Assembly (NCBI GenBank): GCA_022496805.1
Contig: CM040085.1
Coordinates: 41,631,811 to 41,695,810, forward strand
Reading direction: 5' to 3'
DNA: 64,000 nt
Source of the DNA: Pohlia nutans
Lineage: Eukaryota; Streptophyta; Bryopsida; Bryales; Mniaceae
In this document: positions 48,886 to 58,940 of the stretch, piece after piece
Numbering within the stretch: the first letter of the stretch is position 1
How the letters are laid out: every line of letters starts with the position of its first letter
Notes under the pieces: model-generated
What the model was told of the DNA's origin: nothing
What the model saw: the letters and a program-made list of their open reading frames with translations, nothing else
Database searches by the model: none
Position numbers and translations under genes: made by a program

Positions 48886-49349
48886 CTTTGGGAAGGCGCG
48901 CCCAACTATGAAATGGCTTTTTTAAAAGCCCATTCTAGGTATTCCTAGTATTCAATGCCCACCCTACCTCATATTCCACACATTTCACATTTTACCTCTC
49001 AAAAGCAATGCTCTCACTACTCTCTTTTTTGCAACTGACACTAGTTAGGGTTGTAAAACTCAATATATAGGCATTCTAGGATGTATAGGTGATATCTATT
49101 TCACCAAAAAAATTAAAATGCATATCTATGAGGATTTAACCTTGTTTTTTTAAATCTTTGTAGGCGTGCTTGATTCTAGTGAACATCGTGACGCATAACA
49201 AGTCGAGGTAAGCATTATTTGTAGAAATCTATTTATTATCGAAAACGTCTCATTCATATGTTATTTTCACCTCAATTCACTTGATCTTACTTTTGATTAC
49301 ACGTAATTATGTACAATCACATTTTAAACATCGCATTTGGATCAAACAT

Positions 49350-49870
49350 ATAGGCATCAGCTGCTAAATTTAGCATATTTAATCCTAAGAACTCAAATCT
49401 CTCATAAGTTTTTCTAATTCAAAAGACAAACTCCACGTCAGAGCTCCTAGAGGTTAGGGGCACCCAAATTTCATGTTGGATGTCAAGAATTTCTCTTTAA
49501 ATCTGCTAAATATAGCATAATATACTATACATGCTCGAATTTGATGTAGATTTCCGTAATTCGAAAGACAGACAGCACGCTAAGGCCCCTAGAGGTTAGG
49601 GGCATCCAAATTTCATGTTGGGTTCCAGGATTTATAGTCAAAGCTGCTAAATTTAGCAAAATTTGCCATACATGCTCAAATTTGATGTAGATTTTTCGAA
49701 TTCAAAAGATAAATAGCATGCTAGGGCTCCTAGAGGTTAGGGGCCCCCAAATTTCATGTTGTGTTCCAAGATTTATATTTTAAATCAGCTAAATTTAGCA
49801 TTTTTGTAATGTACACACAAATTTGCTGCGGATTTCCGCAATTTGAAAGCAATACAAAACATTGCGTTCT
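49350..49870. repeat. Diverged ~141-bp tandem repeat (about 3.5 units)
   Basis: AGAGGTTAGGGGC..CCAAATTTCATG recurs at about 49450, 49592 and 49733 (spacing 142 and 141 bp). GCTAAATTTAGCA and TTTGATGTAGATTT recur at the same offset. The units are diverged, so the array is old. Confidence 0.85.
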
Positions 49871-50914
49871 CTAGAGATTACTAGCCTTGAAAATCTATAA
49901 TGGATTTTTTAAAATTATAAAAGTGATTTGGTAAATGTAGTTTAGTTGAAGAAGTCCAAATTTGACTTAGATTTGTTCAATGCAACCTCAAGCCCAAATT
50001 TCAGCCTCTACAACTTCGAAGCCTCCTATATTTAATGTTTGGTGCTATGAATTCAAAGCATGAGCTGCTAAATTTATATTTTTTTTCCTAAAAACTTCTA
50101 TTCAATGTGGATTATTTAAGTTTTAGTCTCAAACGTAAATTATCGGCCAATATTGTACAAGTCTCAATATTTAAGTTTCAGTCTCAGTGGTGTCATATGT
50201 ACATAGAGTGACTATTGGTACAGAGTCTACGATGCTATCATTTGCATAGGCCTTAGTAGATCATCGTATAACACTTGGAGTTGACGGATTATAGCATGAC
50301 CTCGAGGGAGTGAAGTATTGTCGTTTGAGAGAAGAAAGTAACTCCACATATAAGCAGGTCGCCTTCATTTTAAAAGGTGACTTAAACGCGAGTAGCATTC
50401 CCTATCCGGTGGCGGAAGCCATGGTCATAAGAGCGTTGGATTATGTTGGTTTTGGGACCCTTTCAGAGATTAGAGCACTACTCAGGGAGCAATAGTTGGA
50501 AAACGAGACAACATAGGAAGTAGAACTTCAGTCCTCTAAAGTGATTATTAAGACTCAAGAGGTGGAGCAGTAGTATAGATTGCAAAAGTACTCAAGGGAG
50601 AACCCTTTGATGTCAGTAGTAGGATAGTGCAAATATTATTTACTTTGTAGTGTGTGCCTTCATTTATATATGATATGAAGCATTTTGAAAAAAAATTCTA
50701 TCAGATAGTAATAAAACATTATTAAACATTAAGTTTAATATTCTTTTAATACATGGCAAATTTGATATGATTGAATGTGTTGTTGTTATTTAAAAAACAA
50801 AAATATATGAAATTTTAAGGGGGTAATATTTCATAAAAGTGCAAATTTTGCACCATCGTCGTCATCGGACAATGCACTTGGTCAAGTGCAAAAATTGCTA
50901 ATTCAGTGTATTAC
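49871..50914. other. Non-coding stretch
   Basis: The only frame of note is 50310-50495 (about 60 codons, GTG start, no ATG at its head). It has moderately balanced composition but no recognisable domain, so I do not call it a gene. Confidence 0.3.
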
Positions 50915-51371
50915 ATGAACAATTTTCATCCATCCAAATTTCTCTTGGTTCTTGTGCTAGTTGACTATCATTTATACGGATCTTCAAAATAAGATATTAT
51001 GTTTTTTTGAAAAACAACACAATTGGTTTGTCTTGAAAGTTTCTTCTTAGTTCAAAAAGTGAGACCTTAAACATGATTTTCCAAAATAAGTAGAATCATA
51101 TAATGGAAATCATACCATCTCGTATTGCATGTTATTCCAAGTTCATTACAAAAAAATTTAAATTTTTGGTGTTAATTTCGGATTTTTAATTGAATTTGAA
51201 GAGGAAACCTTGCAAAATTAATCAAAAAAATATTAATAAAAAATATGATAAATCCAACCATACAGATGTAATCTTCACATTGACATTTACAATTGAGCTT
51301 TGTACAGTGGGGTGACACCCAAATTGGCACCTTGTGCAATTCCAGGGATAGTGTGTCACGGACATACATTA

Positions 51372-51457
51372 GAAACTTCTAGAAGATTCCTTGAAGATTC
51401 TATAGAATATTCTTTAAAGATTCTTTTAGAAGGTTCTGGAAGATTCTTAGAATATTC
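51372..51457 (+). promoter_or_regulatory. Heat-shock-element array in U3
   Basis: GAAACTTCTAGAAGATTC (51372-51389) and GAAGGTTCTGGAAGATTC (51429-51446) are each four alternating GAA/TTC units with exact 2-nt spacing, the perfect HSF-binding pattern. Extra dyads GAAGATTC (51393), GAATATTC (51405, 51450) and later GAAGCTTC copies add to it. The same array is in the 3' LTR. Heat control is predicted, not shown. Confidence 0.7.
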
Positions 51458-51572
51458 TTAGTATATTCTAATAGATTCTAAGAAGCTGCTCGAGAAGCTT
51501 CCTGGTTAGTGGAAGTTGTTTGAGAAGCGTCCTAGTTCACAGAAGTAGCTCGAGAAGCTTCCTATCCAGTAG

Positions 51573-51580
51573 TATATATA
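51573..51580 (+). promoter_or_regulatory. TATA box of the 5' LTR
   Basis: TATATATA lies 31 bp upstream of CAGTCTCGACAA (51604), a plausible transcription start with a CA initiator. It lies downstream of the heat-shock-type array. Confidence 0.65.
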
Positions 51581-51746
51581 GGAGTCGAGGCTGAAGGATT
51601 CTTCAGTCTCGACAACGCATTTCTTAGAGCTCTAGCTCACCTCTCTTGGTGTTGTTTGTGTACTCATCTGATCAATCTAGTTCTTGCATGTTCTCTCTGA
51701 ACTTCTTGTTTAGATTTATTGTGTGTATTTCCGTGTCCGTAACAGT

Positions 51747-51758
51747 TTGTCGAGACTG
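51747..51758 (+). other. Putative self-priming primer binding site
   Basis: TTGTCGAGACTG begins 2 nt after the LTR end. It is the exact reverse complement of CAGTCTCGACAA at 51604-51615, the predicted 5' end of the RNA. Tf1-type elements prime reverse transcription by folding the RNA 5' end onto such a site. A weak initiator-tRNA-like match (TATCAGAGC near 51770) is too far from the LTR to be the usual site. Confidence 0.6.
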
Positions 51759-52250
51759 ATTTCATCTTAATATCAGAGCTGGATCCTTCTTGCTTGAGAG
51801 CGGATCACCCCTCTTCTTGAAGGTATTCTAGCGCTTTAGAGGTTGCGGATTACTTTCCTCTAAACTGATATTTTCTCAATTTCAATATCAGAGCTTAGTT
51901 TTTCAAAGGCAGAGAGTGGACTACTCCTTCCTTTAAAGATACTTAAGCGTTCTAAGGGTTGCAGATTAGTCTCCCTTGGATTGGTATTAATTCCTTCTTT
52001 TTAGCAAAGCTAATAGAAAGGACTATTAACATCGATTTCAGAATCTTGCCTTCTTGATAGAGCGTGGATTACCCCTCTTCTTGAAAGCGTTCTTAGAGGT
52101 TGCGGATTACCCTCCTCTAAAGCTGAGATTTTTTAGTATTTTATTTTCTCTTTTCTCCAAATTAGTTTTAGTAATAGATAGTGTTACCATCTTCTCCAAA
52201 GATTTAACAACTTTTTCTTTTCTAAATTTCAATCGATTTATCTCCTTAAT
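51759..52250 (+). repeat. Retrotransposon leader with about three diverged repeat units
   Basis: Blocks such as CCCCTCTTCTTGAA, TAGAGGTTGCGGATTAC and CCTCTAAA recur around 51810-51870, 51930-51990 and 52070-52130 (units about 115-150 bp). It is non-coding, between the primer site and gag. Confidence 0.6.
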
Positions 52251-53234
52251 ATGGAAATAAATCAGGCCATGGATAGTGCATCGCCACAAATAGAGAATAG
52301 AGTGGCAACTCTTGCAGATCTTCAAGCTCTTATGAATAGTGTGCGGGAGGAGATCGCATTTCTTCGCAATCCAAGTAAAGAGCGTCAAATTGATCCAATG
52401 ACTGAAGAAGCTAGACGAGAAATTCACGGCCTACAACAAGAGCTTGTTCGATTAAGAGAAGCAAGACATGTATCACCCACGACCCTAATAGACAATTCAA
52501 GGCCTAGTACAAAAGAACCAAAAGCAAGTATGTCAGACAAGTTTGATGGAACAAGAACCAATTTCCGAGGTTTTGTGCAACAAGTACGGCTTTATCTACG
52601 CCTATATCCTTCTCGTTATCCAGATGGATTTACTCAAGTTGCTTTCATAGGTACTCTTTTATCAGGAAATGCTCGCTCTTGGTTTGCTCCGCTATTGGAG
52701 AAGGATTCTCCAATACTCTATAACCTAGAGGCTTTCATGGAAAGATTTACTGCTGCATTTGGAGATAGCGATCGAGAAGGAGTAGCTGAAAGAAAGATAC
52801 AAAATTTGCGACAAGGATCACGTTCTGCTGCAATCTATGCTGCAGAATTCCAACAATTTACATGTGATCTTGATTGGAACGATAAGGCGTTTATGACACG
52901 ATTTCGATATGGACTGAGAGATGATGTCAAAAACTTGTTGATCACTATGCCTAAAGTGGATACTTTAGAAGAACTTATATCTCAGGCAATTATTTGTGAC
53001 AACCGCCTTTTTGAATTACGACAAGAAAGACGATCAGGTTGGAGAAATGAGGGAGCATTTGCTGCATTTTCAAAAGGTCCAGAAAATCACTCCACAGGTC
53101 CTGAACCTATGCAAATTGATGCGGTACGTTTCAAGCCCCTCACAGCTGAAGAAAAGAAGCGACGGTTTGAACAAAACTTGTGCTTATATTCTGGAGAGGC
53201 GGGCCATAAAGCTACAAATTGTTCGAAGAAATAG
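52251..53234 (+). CDS. gag: Chromovirus Gag
   Basis: 327 residues from the first ATG to TAG. The N-terminus is predicted coiled coil ([20 protein letters not shown]). A retrotransposon Gag core follows ([57 protein letters not shown]), a pattern typical of sushi/Tf1-like chromoviruses. The protein assembles the particle and packages RNA. The C-terminal CCHC zinc knuckle reads CLYS..H....C: the second Cys position is Ser314, so this knuckle is probably defective. The stop overlaps the start of the pol frame by 16 nt in the -1 frame, which suggests expression of pol by frameshifting. Confidence 0.92.
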   Translation: MEINQAMDSASPQIENRVATLADLQALMNSVREEIAFLRNPSKERQIDPMTEEARREIHGLQQELVRLREARHVSPTTLIDNSRPSTKEPKASMSDKFDGTRTNFRGFVQQVRLYLRLYPSRYPDGFTQVAFIGTLLSGNARSWFAPLLEKDSPILYNLEAFMERFTAAFGDSDREGVAERKIQNLRQGSRSAAIYAAEFQQFTCDLDWNDKAFMTRFRYGLRDDVKNLLITMPKVDTLEELISQAIICDNRLFELRQERRSGWRNEGAFAAFSKGPENHSTGPEPMQIDAVRFKPLTAEEKKRRFEQNLCLYSGEAGHKATNCSKK

Positions 53235-56200
53235 AAGACTCAAACAACAAGACTGAGGAGTACAAGCATACAGGAAAACGAGGACGCCCAGCCACAATAG
53301 GGACTGTGCGGCTGGACATCTCAACATCCAAAAATAATCCAGGTCCCTTCCTCTCAGCTCAACCTTCAGATTGTTTTATGGTACCTTTACATTTTGGTAT
53401 TCAAGAACTTCAAGTTAATGCTTTATTAGACTCGGGTGCATCTGCTTGCTTCATAGATGAAGAGTTTACCAAGCTTCACAATATTCCTCTTGTGAAGAAA
53501 CCAAAGCCTGTCCATGTAGAGGTCATAGACGGACGACCATTGTCTTCGGGCAATGTTATCCATGAAACTAAACCGTTGAAGATACGTCTTGAAAACCATG
53601 AGAGCAACATTGTGTTTAATGTTATCAAGACCCCTTCATGTCCTGTCATTTTGGGACTATCTTGGCTTGATAGATATAATCCATTAATAGATTGGAAGTT
53701 GCGAAAAGTAACATTTCCAACAAACTCCTTGAAGGTGGAATCTGCCAAGACAATGTCTAGAAACAAACCTTTGTTTATAGGTGCAAGGGCTTTTATGAAG
53801 GAAGCCAAGCAAAATACACCTTTTGTCATCTTTGCTACTCCGACTCGTAAAAATGCGACTCCAACTTTCGTTATTCCAAAGCAGTATGAAGGATTCAAAG
53901 ATGTCTTTGAAAAGAAAAATGCTGACATGCTACCAGAACATCGACCCTACGACTGTGCTATAAATCTTCATAAAGGAATGCAACCACCTTTTGGCCCAAT
54001 CTACAACTTATCGCAAATAGAGTTGGCAGAATTGCGGAAGTATATTGACGAAAATCTAGCCAAGAATTTTATTCGTCACTCAAAGTCGTCAGCTGGGGCA
54101 CCGATTTTGTTCGTGAAAAAGAAGGATGGCTCTCTGCGAATGTGCGTGGACTATCGAGGCCTCAATAAGATAACTAAGAAAAACCGTTATCCGTTACCTT
54201 TGATTTCTGGTCTCTTGGAGCAGCTCGGACGTGCAAAGATCTTTACGAAAATTGATCTTAGGGGAGCTTAAAACCTCGTACGAATCAAGGAAGGAAACGA
54301 GTGGAAGACAGCTTTCCGTACAAGGTATGGCCATTTTGAATATAACGTCATGTCTTTTGGCCTTACCAATGCTCCGGCTGTTTTCCAACATATGATGAAT
54401 GACATTTTTCGGGAGCACCTTAACGACTTTGTTGTCATCTATCTGGATGACATTCTGATATTTTCGAAGAACGAAGAAGAACACAAGAAGCATGTTCGTT
54501 TGGTTCTTGAGAAACTACGAGAACGAGGACTCTACGCGAAGTTGGAAAAGTGTCTATTCCACCAAACGGAGATGGAATTTCTAGGGTTCGTTGCAACTAC
54601 GGATGGCTTGAAGATGGACCCCAAGAAGGTGGAAGCAATTGTATCATGGGAGGTTCCGAAGACAGTTAGAGACGTACAATGTTTTCTTGGCTTTGCTAAC
54701 TTCTATCGGATCTTCATCAAGAATTATTCTCGAGTCGCTGCTCCACTCACTCGGTTGACTTGTAAGGACAAGCTCGAATGGGGACCTCAAGCAGAAAAGG
54801 CATTCCAAGATCTTAAGACGACGTTTACTACGGCTCCAATCTTGGTACACCCTGACTTTGCAAAGGCCTTCTATTTGGAAACTGATGCTTCGGATTTTGC
54901 TTTGGGAGCCGTACTTTCACAGATGGGCGAAGACAGTAAGCTCCATCCAGTTGCGTTTTATTCTCGGAAGTTCTCTGCCGCTGAAATCAACTACGAAATC
55001 CACGATAAGGAACTCCTTGCTATAGTGGATTCTTTCCAAGAGTGGCGACACTTTCTCGAAGGCGCTGCGCATCCGGTGACCGTATATACGGATCACAAGA
55101 ATTTAGAGTACTTCATGTCGGCTCGAGTCCTGAATCGACGTCAAGCTCGGTGGAATATGTCGTTGTCACGATTTGACTTTGTTATCACCTATCGGCCTGG
55201 AAAGCAACAAGGACTATCCGATGCATTATCGAGGAGATTGTATATGGCGCCTAAAGCTGGAGAAGCAGCGTTTGATCAACAATGCGCTACATTGTTGAAA
55301 TCGGAGCATTTTAGAATTTGCACTGCTGTCGTACCAATTGATGCGGACTTCCTCAACCAGGTACGTACTGCGACAATTGAAGATTTTGTAGCTCTTGAGA
55401 TCAAGAAGTGTGCCGATAATGACAAGTTCAAGGTAAAGGGAGATCTTTTGTATTTTGAAGAGCGACTGTATATTCCAAAGGGACCAACACGACTTCGAGT
55501 TCTCCAATCTCGTCACGACTTTCCAGCAGCAAGTCATTTTGGATACAACAAGACATTGGAGCTTATTTCGCGAGACTTTTGGTGGCCCCAAATGTGGAAG
55601 GATGTGAAGGAGTTTGTCCTCTCTTGTGATATTTGTTCAAGGTCCAAGAACCCTAGGCATCGCCCCTATGGACTTCTACAGCCATTGCCTATTCCGCATC
55701 GACCATGGTCTTCAGTTTCCATGGACTTCATTACGGACCTGCCGCCTTCAAACTCGTTCGACAGCATCTTTGTTGTGGTGGATCGGCTCACAAAGATGGC
55801 GCACTTTATTCCTTGCAAGAAGACATCGTCAAGTGAGGACACAGCAAGATTCTTTCTTGATAATGTATATCGTTATCATGGTTTGCCAGATGATATTGTA
55901 TCGGATCGAGGAACTCAGTTTGTTTCCAAGTTCTGGAGATCTCTTTTTGAGATATTGAAGGTGGATATCAAGCTTTCTTCGGCTTTTCATCCTCAAACCG
56001 ACGGTCAGACAGAACGGGTGAATCAAGTCTTGGAGCAGTATCTACGTTGCACCATCAACTACCAGCAAGACGATTGGACCAAGTATCTACCGTTTGCCGA
56101 GTTTGCTTACAACAACACCCTTCATGCGTCGACTCAACAAACACCGTTTTTTGCCAATTATGGATACCATCCAAAGCTCGATTTGTTAAATCCAGTAGCA

Positions 56201-56776
56201 AATAACAACCCGGCAGCAGAAGGCTTTGCGAAGCAGCTGTCGGAACTTCAAGCTACGTTGAAACTTCAATTACGGACCGCCCAAGAATCTTACAAGAGGA
56301 CCGCAGATAAATTCCGGAATGAGGCACCTACTTTCAAGATTGGAGATAAAGTATGGCTTCTCCGACGGAATATCAAGACTAAACGACCGTGTGATAAGCT
56401 GGACTACCGCAGATTAGGACCATTTGTCGTCCAGAAGCAAATCAATCCCGTGGCTTACCGTCTGGAGTTACCAGCCGTTATGAAGGTACATCCAGTCTTT
56501 CATGTCTCTTTATTGGAGCCTTATCGAGAATCATTTTTCCCTGGAAGAGTGCAAAGTCCGCCACCTAGCATTGAAATTAAGAACCACGAGGAATACGAGG
56601 TCGAAAAGGTGCTAGATTCACGACGAAGGTGGGGCAAGTTGGAGTATCTTGTTCATTGGTACGGCTACGATATTAATGAGCGAACGTGGGAGCCAGCCGA
56701 AAATCTTACAAATGCGCCGCAAAAAGTACAGGAATTTCATCAACGATATCCTGATAAACCGAAGCCATCTCGATGA
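53219..56776 (+). pseudogene. pol: Chromovirus Pol (PR-RT-RNase H-IN-chromodomain), one in-frame stop
   Basis: One frame, -1 relative to gag, interrupted only by TAA at 54269-54271. Upstream are an aspartic protease (LLDSGA, residues 69-74 of the frame) and the start of reverse transcriptase ([20 protein letters not shown]). The stop falls just after KIDLRGA in RT. Downstream are the catalytic YLDD (54440-54451) and RNase H (LETDASDFALGAVLS). Integrase follows, with an HHCC-type finger (CDIC) and D,D35E residues at Asp 55724, Asp 55904 and Glu 56012. A C-terminal chromodomain (YEVEKVLDSRRRWG, then YLVHWYGY, ERTWEPAENL) probably guides insertion to marked chromatin. The rest of the frame is intact. 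Premature termination should prevent RT and integrase production from this copy unless read through. Confidence 0.93.
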
Positions 56777-56913
56777 TAGCTTTTTTCTCAAGTTTCTTTA
56801 GACAAGAGTATAAAAGGAGGGGAGGACACTACCTAAAACTCATAGTTGATGTTGTTATTTTCTCTAAGATAGAATAGAGTTTTATTCAAGTAGTCATAGT
56901 TTGGTCTGCAGTC

Positions 56914-57267
56914 ATGGATAGTCAAGAGATAGATAGTATACCAGTCGTGTCATCTCAACCAACGAACCCACGAAGGCGACCCCGAGATGAAGAACCGCCT
57001 GTACCACGACGACGACGAAGGATACCAAGCAACCGATCGCTGGTGATTGTATTCGAGGTAGAGCCTGCTTTCAATGGTCTACCAGAAGGCGTGTTTGCAG
57101 GACAATTTCACAATGAAGACACGGAAGTTCATGCTTGGTCAGAAGTGGAAGGCGTAGGCCTCTACCGTTGGCTTCAAGGACCAATGAACCACCTACCTCG
57201 TGAACAACAATTGGAGTTCATTGCAGACGTCATGCTACAAATCTTCATTTTTTTACGATGGTATTGA
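56914..57267 (+). CDS. Extra ORF of the chromovirus, unknown function
   Basis: 117 codons from ATG 56914 to TGA, between pol and the polypurine tract, on the same strand. The N-terminal part is rich in Pro and Arg (NPRRRPRDEEPPVPRRRRR), resembling a nuclear-localisation or RNA-binding patch. The rest is acidic and mixed (FEVEPAFNGLPEGVFAG, HAWSEVEGVGLYRWL). There is no signal peptide or transmembrane segment, so it does not look like an envelope protein. It could be a captured host fragment or an accessory protein. I recognise no family. Confidence 0.55.
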   Translation: MDSQEIDSIPVVSSQPTNPRRRPRDEEPPVPRRRRRIPSNRSLVIVFEVEPAFNGLPEGVFAGQFHNEDTEVHAWSEVEGVGLYRWLQGPMNHLPREQQLEFIADVMLQIFIFLRWY

Positions 57268-57303
57268 CCGGCGACAACATTGCTTCTCGGAGACCTCGAA
57301 GCT

Positions 57304-57317
57304 AGAAGGAGAGGTGA
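57304..57317 (+). other. Polypurine tract
   Basis: AGAAGGAGAGGTGA abuts the 3' LTR start, the expected plus-strand primer position. A second purine run (AAAAGGAGGGGAGG near 56813) lies about 500 bp upstream, before the extra ORF. Confidence 0.75.
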
Positions 57318-57708
57318 TGTCACGGACATACATTAGAAACTTCTAGAAGATTCCTTGAAGATTCTATAGAATATTCTTTAAAGATTCTTTTAGAAGGTTC
57401 TGGAAGATTCTTAGAATATTCTTAGTATATTCTAATAGATTCTAAGAAGCTGCTCGAGAAGCTTCCTGGTTAGTGGAAGTTGTTTGAGAAGCGTCCTAGT
57501 TCACAGAAGTAGCTCGAGAAGCTTCCTATCCAGTAGTATATATAGGAGTCGAGGCTGAAGGATTCTTCAGTCTCGACAACGCATTTCTTAGAGCTCTAGC
57601 TCACCTCTCTTGGTGTTGTTTGTGTACTCATCTGATCAATCTAGTTCTTGCATGTTCTCTCTGAACTTCTTGTTTAGATTTATTGTGTGTATTTCCGTGT
57701 CCGTAACA
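57318..57708 (+). repeat. 3' LTR
   Basis: 391 bp, apparently identical to the 5' LTR, including the heat-shock-type array and the TATA box. Followed directly by TAGTG. Confidence 0.95.
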
Positions 57709-58719
57709 TAGTGCCCACACTGCTGCCAACTTTGACACCCTCCCGAGGGCTGGAAAATTGTTATTTTAACATGAAATTTTAGGAACAAAATCACTATTAT
57801 GTTGAAAACATGTGTACCAAATTTCAAGGCCAGAAAATTGATACAAAAAAAGATATTCAAGATTTACTAACAAGGGGTAGCTGTAAGAAATGTTTCACAA
57901 CTGCCAACTTTAACACCCTCCCAGGGATTGAAGAAATTTTTTTTCCCATGGAATTTTTGGAGTAGGAATATCTTTATTTTGATTACACATATGAAAAGAT
58001 TCAAGTCCAAAAGACCCACAAAAAAAATGATATTCCAAATCTACCAACAGGTGTAGTTGTGAGAAACAAAGAGGAAAATTGTCTCACAACTTTGATTGCC
58101 TCTCTAGGGTTGGGAATTTGTTATTTTAAAATGGAATTTTTGGCACAAAATCACTTTTAAGTTGATAACACGTGCAAAAAATTTCATGTTGAAATAACAA
58201 ATACTCAACTCTAGGGAGGTTGTCAAAGTTGTGAGACGATTTTCTTCTTTGTTTCTCACAACTACACCTGATGGTAGATTTGGAATATCATTATTTTTGT
58301 GGGTCTTTTGGACTTGAATCTTTTCATATGTGTAATCAACATAAAGATATTCCTACTCCAAAAATTCCATAGGAAAAAAAAAATTCTTCAATCCTTGGGA
58401 GGGTGTCAAAGTTGGCAGTAGTGAAACATTTCTTAAATTTACCCCTTGTTAGTAAATCTTGAATATCTTTTTTTGTATCAATCTTCTGGCCTTGAAATTT
58501 GGTACACATGTTTTCGACATAATAGTGATTTTGTTTCTAAAATTTCATGTTAAAATAACAATTTTCCACCACTCGGGAGGGTGTCAAAGTTGGCAGCAGT
58601 GTGGGCACTATCCCTGCCAATTTCGATGTCACCCCACTGTACATCAACTCTATTTTTGTTTTCATCAGACATTTTATAACAAATCCTTGAAAAGAGTGTT
58701 GAATTGGGACAATAAAGGG

Positions 58720-58940
58720 TTAACTCCTACACGTAGTATGGTGTCCTTAGAATTGACGATTTGAAAAAAATCATCATAAAGTACTATTTACAGGAATATT
58801 TCTGTATTGATATAAAAATTAAATTTTGATTTTGAAGTTTAAATTTAGTTCTAGATTTTGAAGTTTGGAATCCATCCGTACGGTTCGATTCACTATTAGT
58901 ATCACCAAAATTTTCCAATAAAATTTAAAATAAGGAGATT
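58720..58940. mobile_element. TTAA-MITE, family A, truncated copy 3
   Basis: It starts TTAACTCCTACACGTAGTAT at the TTAA shared with H3. It then matches the inverted right part of A1/A2 (GGTGTCCTTAGAATTGACGA). Similarity stops around 58940. Confidence 0.7.

Larger units (their letters stand above)
51354..51744 (+). repeat. 5' LTR
   Basis: 391 bp with TG..CA ends. U3 (51354 to about 51603) carries GAANNTTC arrays and a TATA box. R/U5 begins around 51604 by inference from TATA spacing and from the complementarity with the primer site. Confidence 0.95.
51354..57708 (+). mobile_element. Ty3/gypsy chromovirus, full length with two LTRs
   Basis: A 6355-bp LTR retrotransposon. The LTRs (51354-51744 and 57318-57708, 391 bp each) start TGTCACGG and end CCGTAACA, and look identical by eye. 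A 5-bp duplication TAGTG flanks it (51349-51353, 57709-57713). The order is leader, gag, protease-RT-RNase H-integrase-chromodomain, a small extra ORF, polypurine tract. Integrase downstream of RT and the C-terminal chromodomain define the chromovirus branch. The Gag resembles the sushi/Tf1 type. One stop codon in RT and a changed zinc-knuckle Cys suggest that this copy is not autonomous, although it inserted recently. Confidence 0.96.
51305..58639. mobile_element. Tc1/mariner-like foldback element split by the chromovirus
   Basis: The outer ends CAGTGGGGTGACA and TGTCACCCCACTG are perfect inverted repeats flanked by TA, as in Tc1/mariner elements. Without the chromovirus the element is about 975 bp. 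Nearly all of it is two inverted arms (about 57714-58127 and 58192-58610, plus the 49 bp left of the chromovirus) around a spacer of about 60 bp. The two frames encoding the same MNIFFCIN.. peptide on opposite strands are mirror images from the arms, not genes. Confidence 0.8.
50915..58723. mobile_element. TTAA-MITE, family H, copy 3, left-truncated and split by nested insertions
   Basis: 50915-51302 matches the interior of H2 (TTCATCCATCC, then TATGATAAATCCAACCATAC). The element resumes at about 58640 (CATCAACTC.. and CAGACATTTTATAACA) and ends GACAATAAAGGGTTAA at 58723. The foldback element 51305-58639, which itself contains the chromovirus, sits between. Confidence 0.7.

Noticed and set aside
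48648..48948. Gly/Pro/Trp-rich repeat protein frames on both strands
   Set aside because: They arise from a 38-bp minisatellite whose period is not a multiple of three and are open in several frames at once.
50310..50495. Short frame with balanced composition as an exon
   Set aside because: No recognisable domain, no ATG at its start, and no clear splice partners or homologue.
51767..51779. Initiator-Met tRNA primer site (TATCAGAGC)
   Set aside because: It is 23-25 nt from the LTR end, matches only 9 nt and recurs in the leader repeat near 51882. The self-complementary 12-mer is at the correct position.
56914..57267. Envelope gene of the retroelement
   Set aside because: No signal peptide, transmembrane segment or Cys pattern; the product is small and Arg-rich.
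57636..58764. Two similar open frames on opposite strands as a duplicated gene pair
   Set aside because: They are the mirror-image arms of the foldback element and have no domain.
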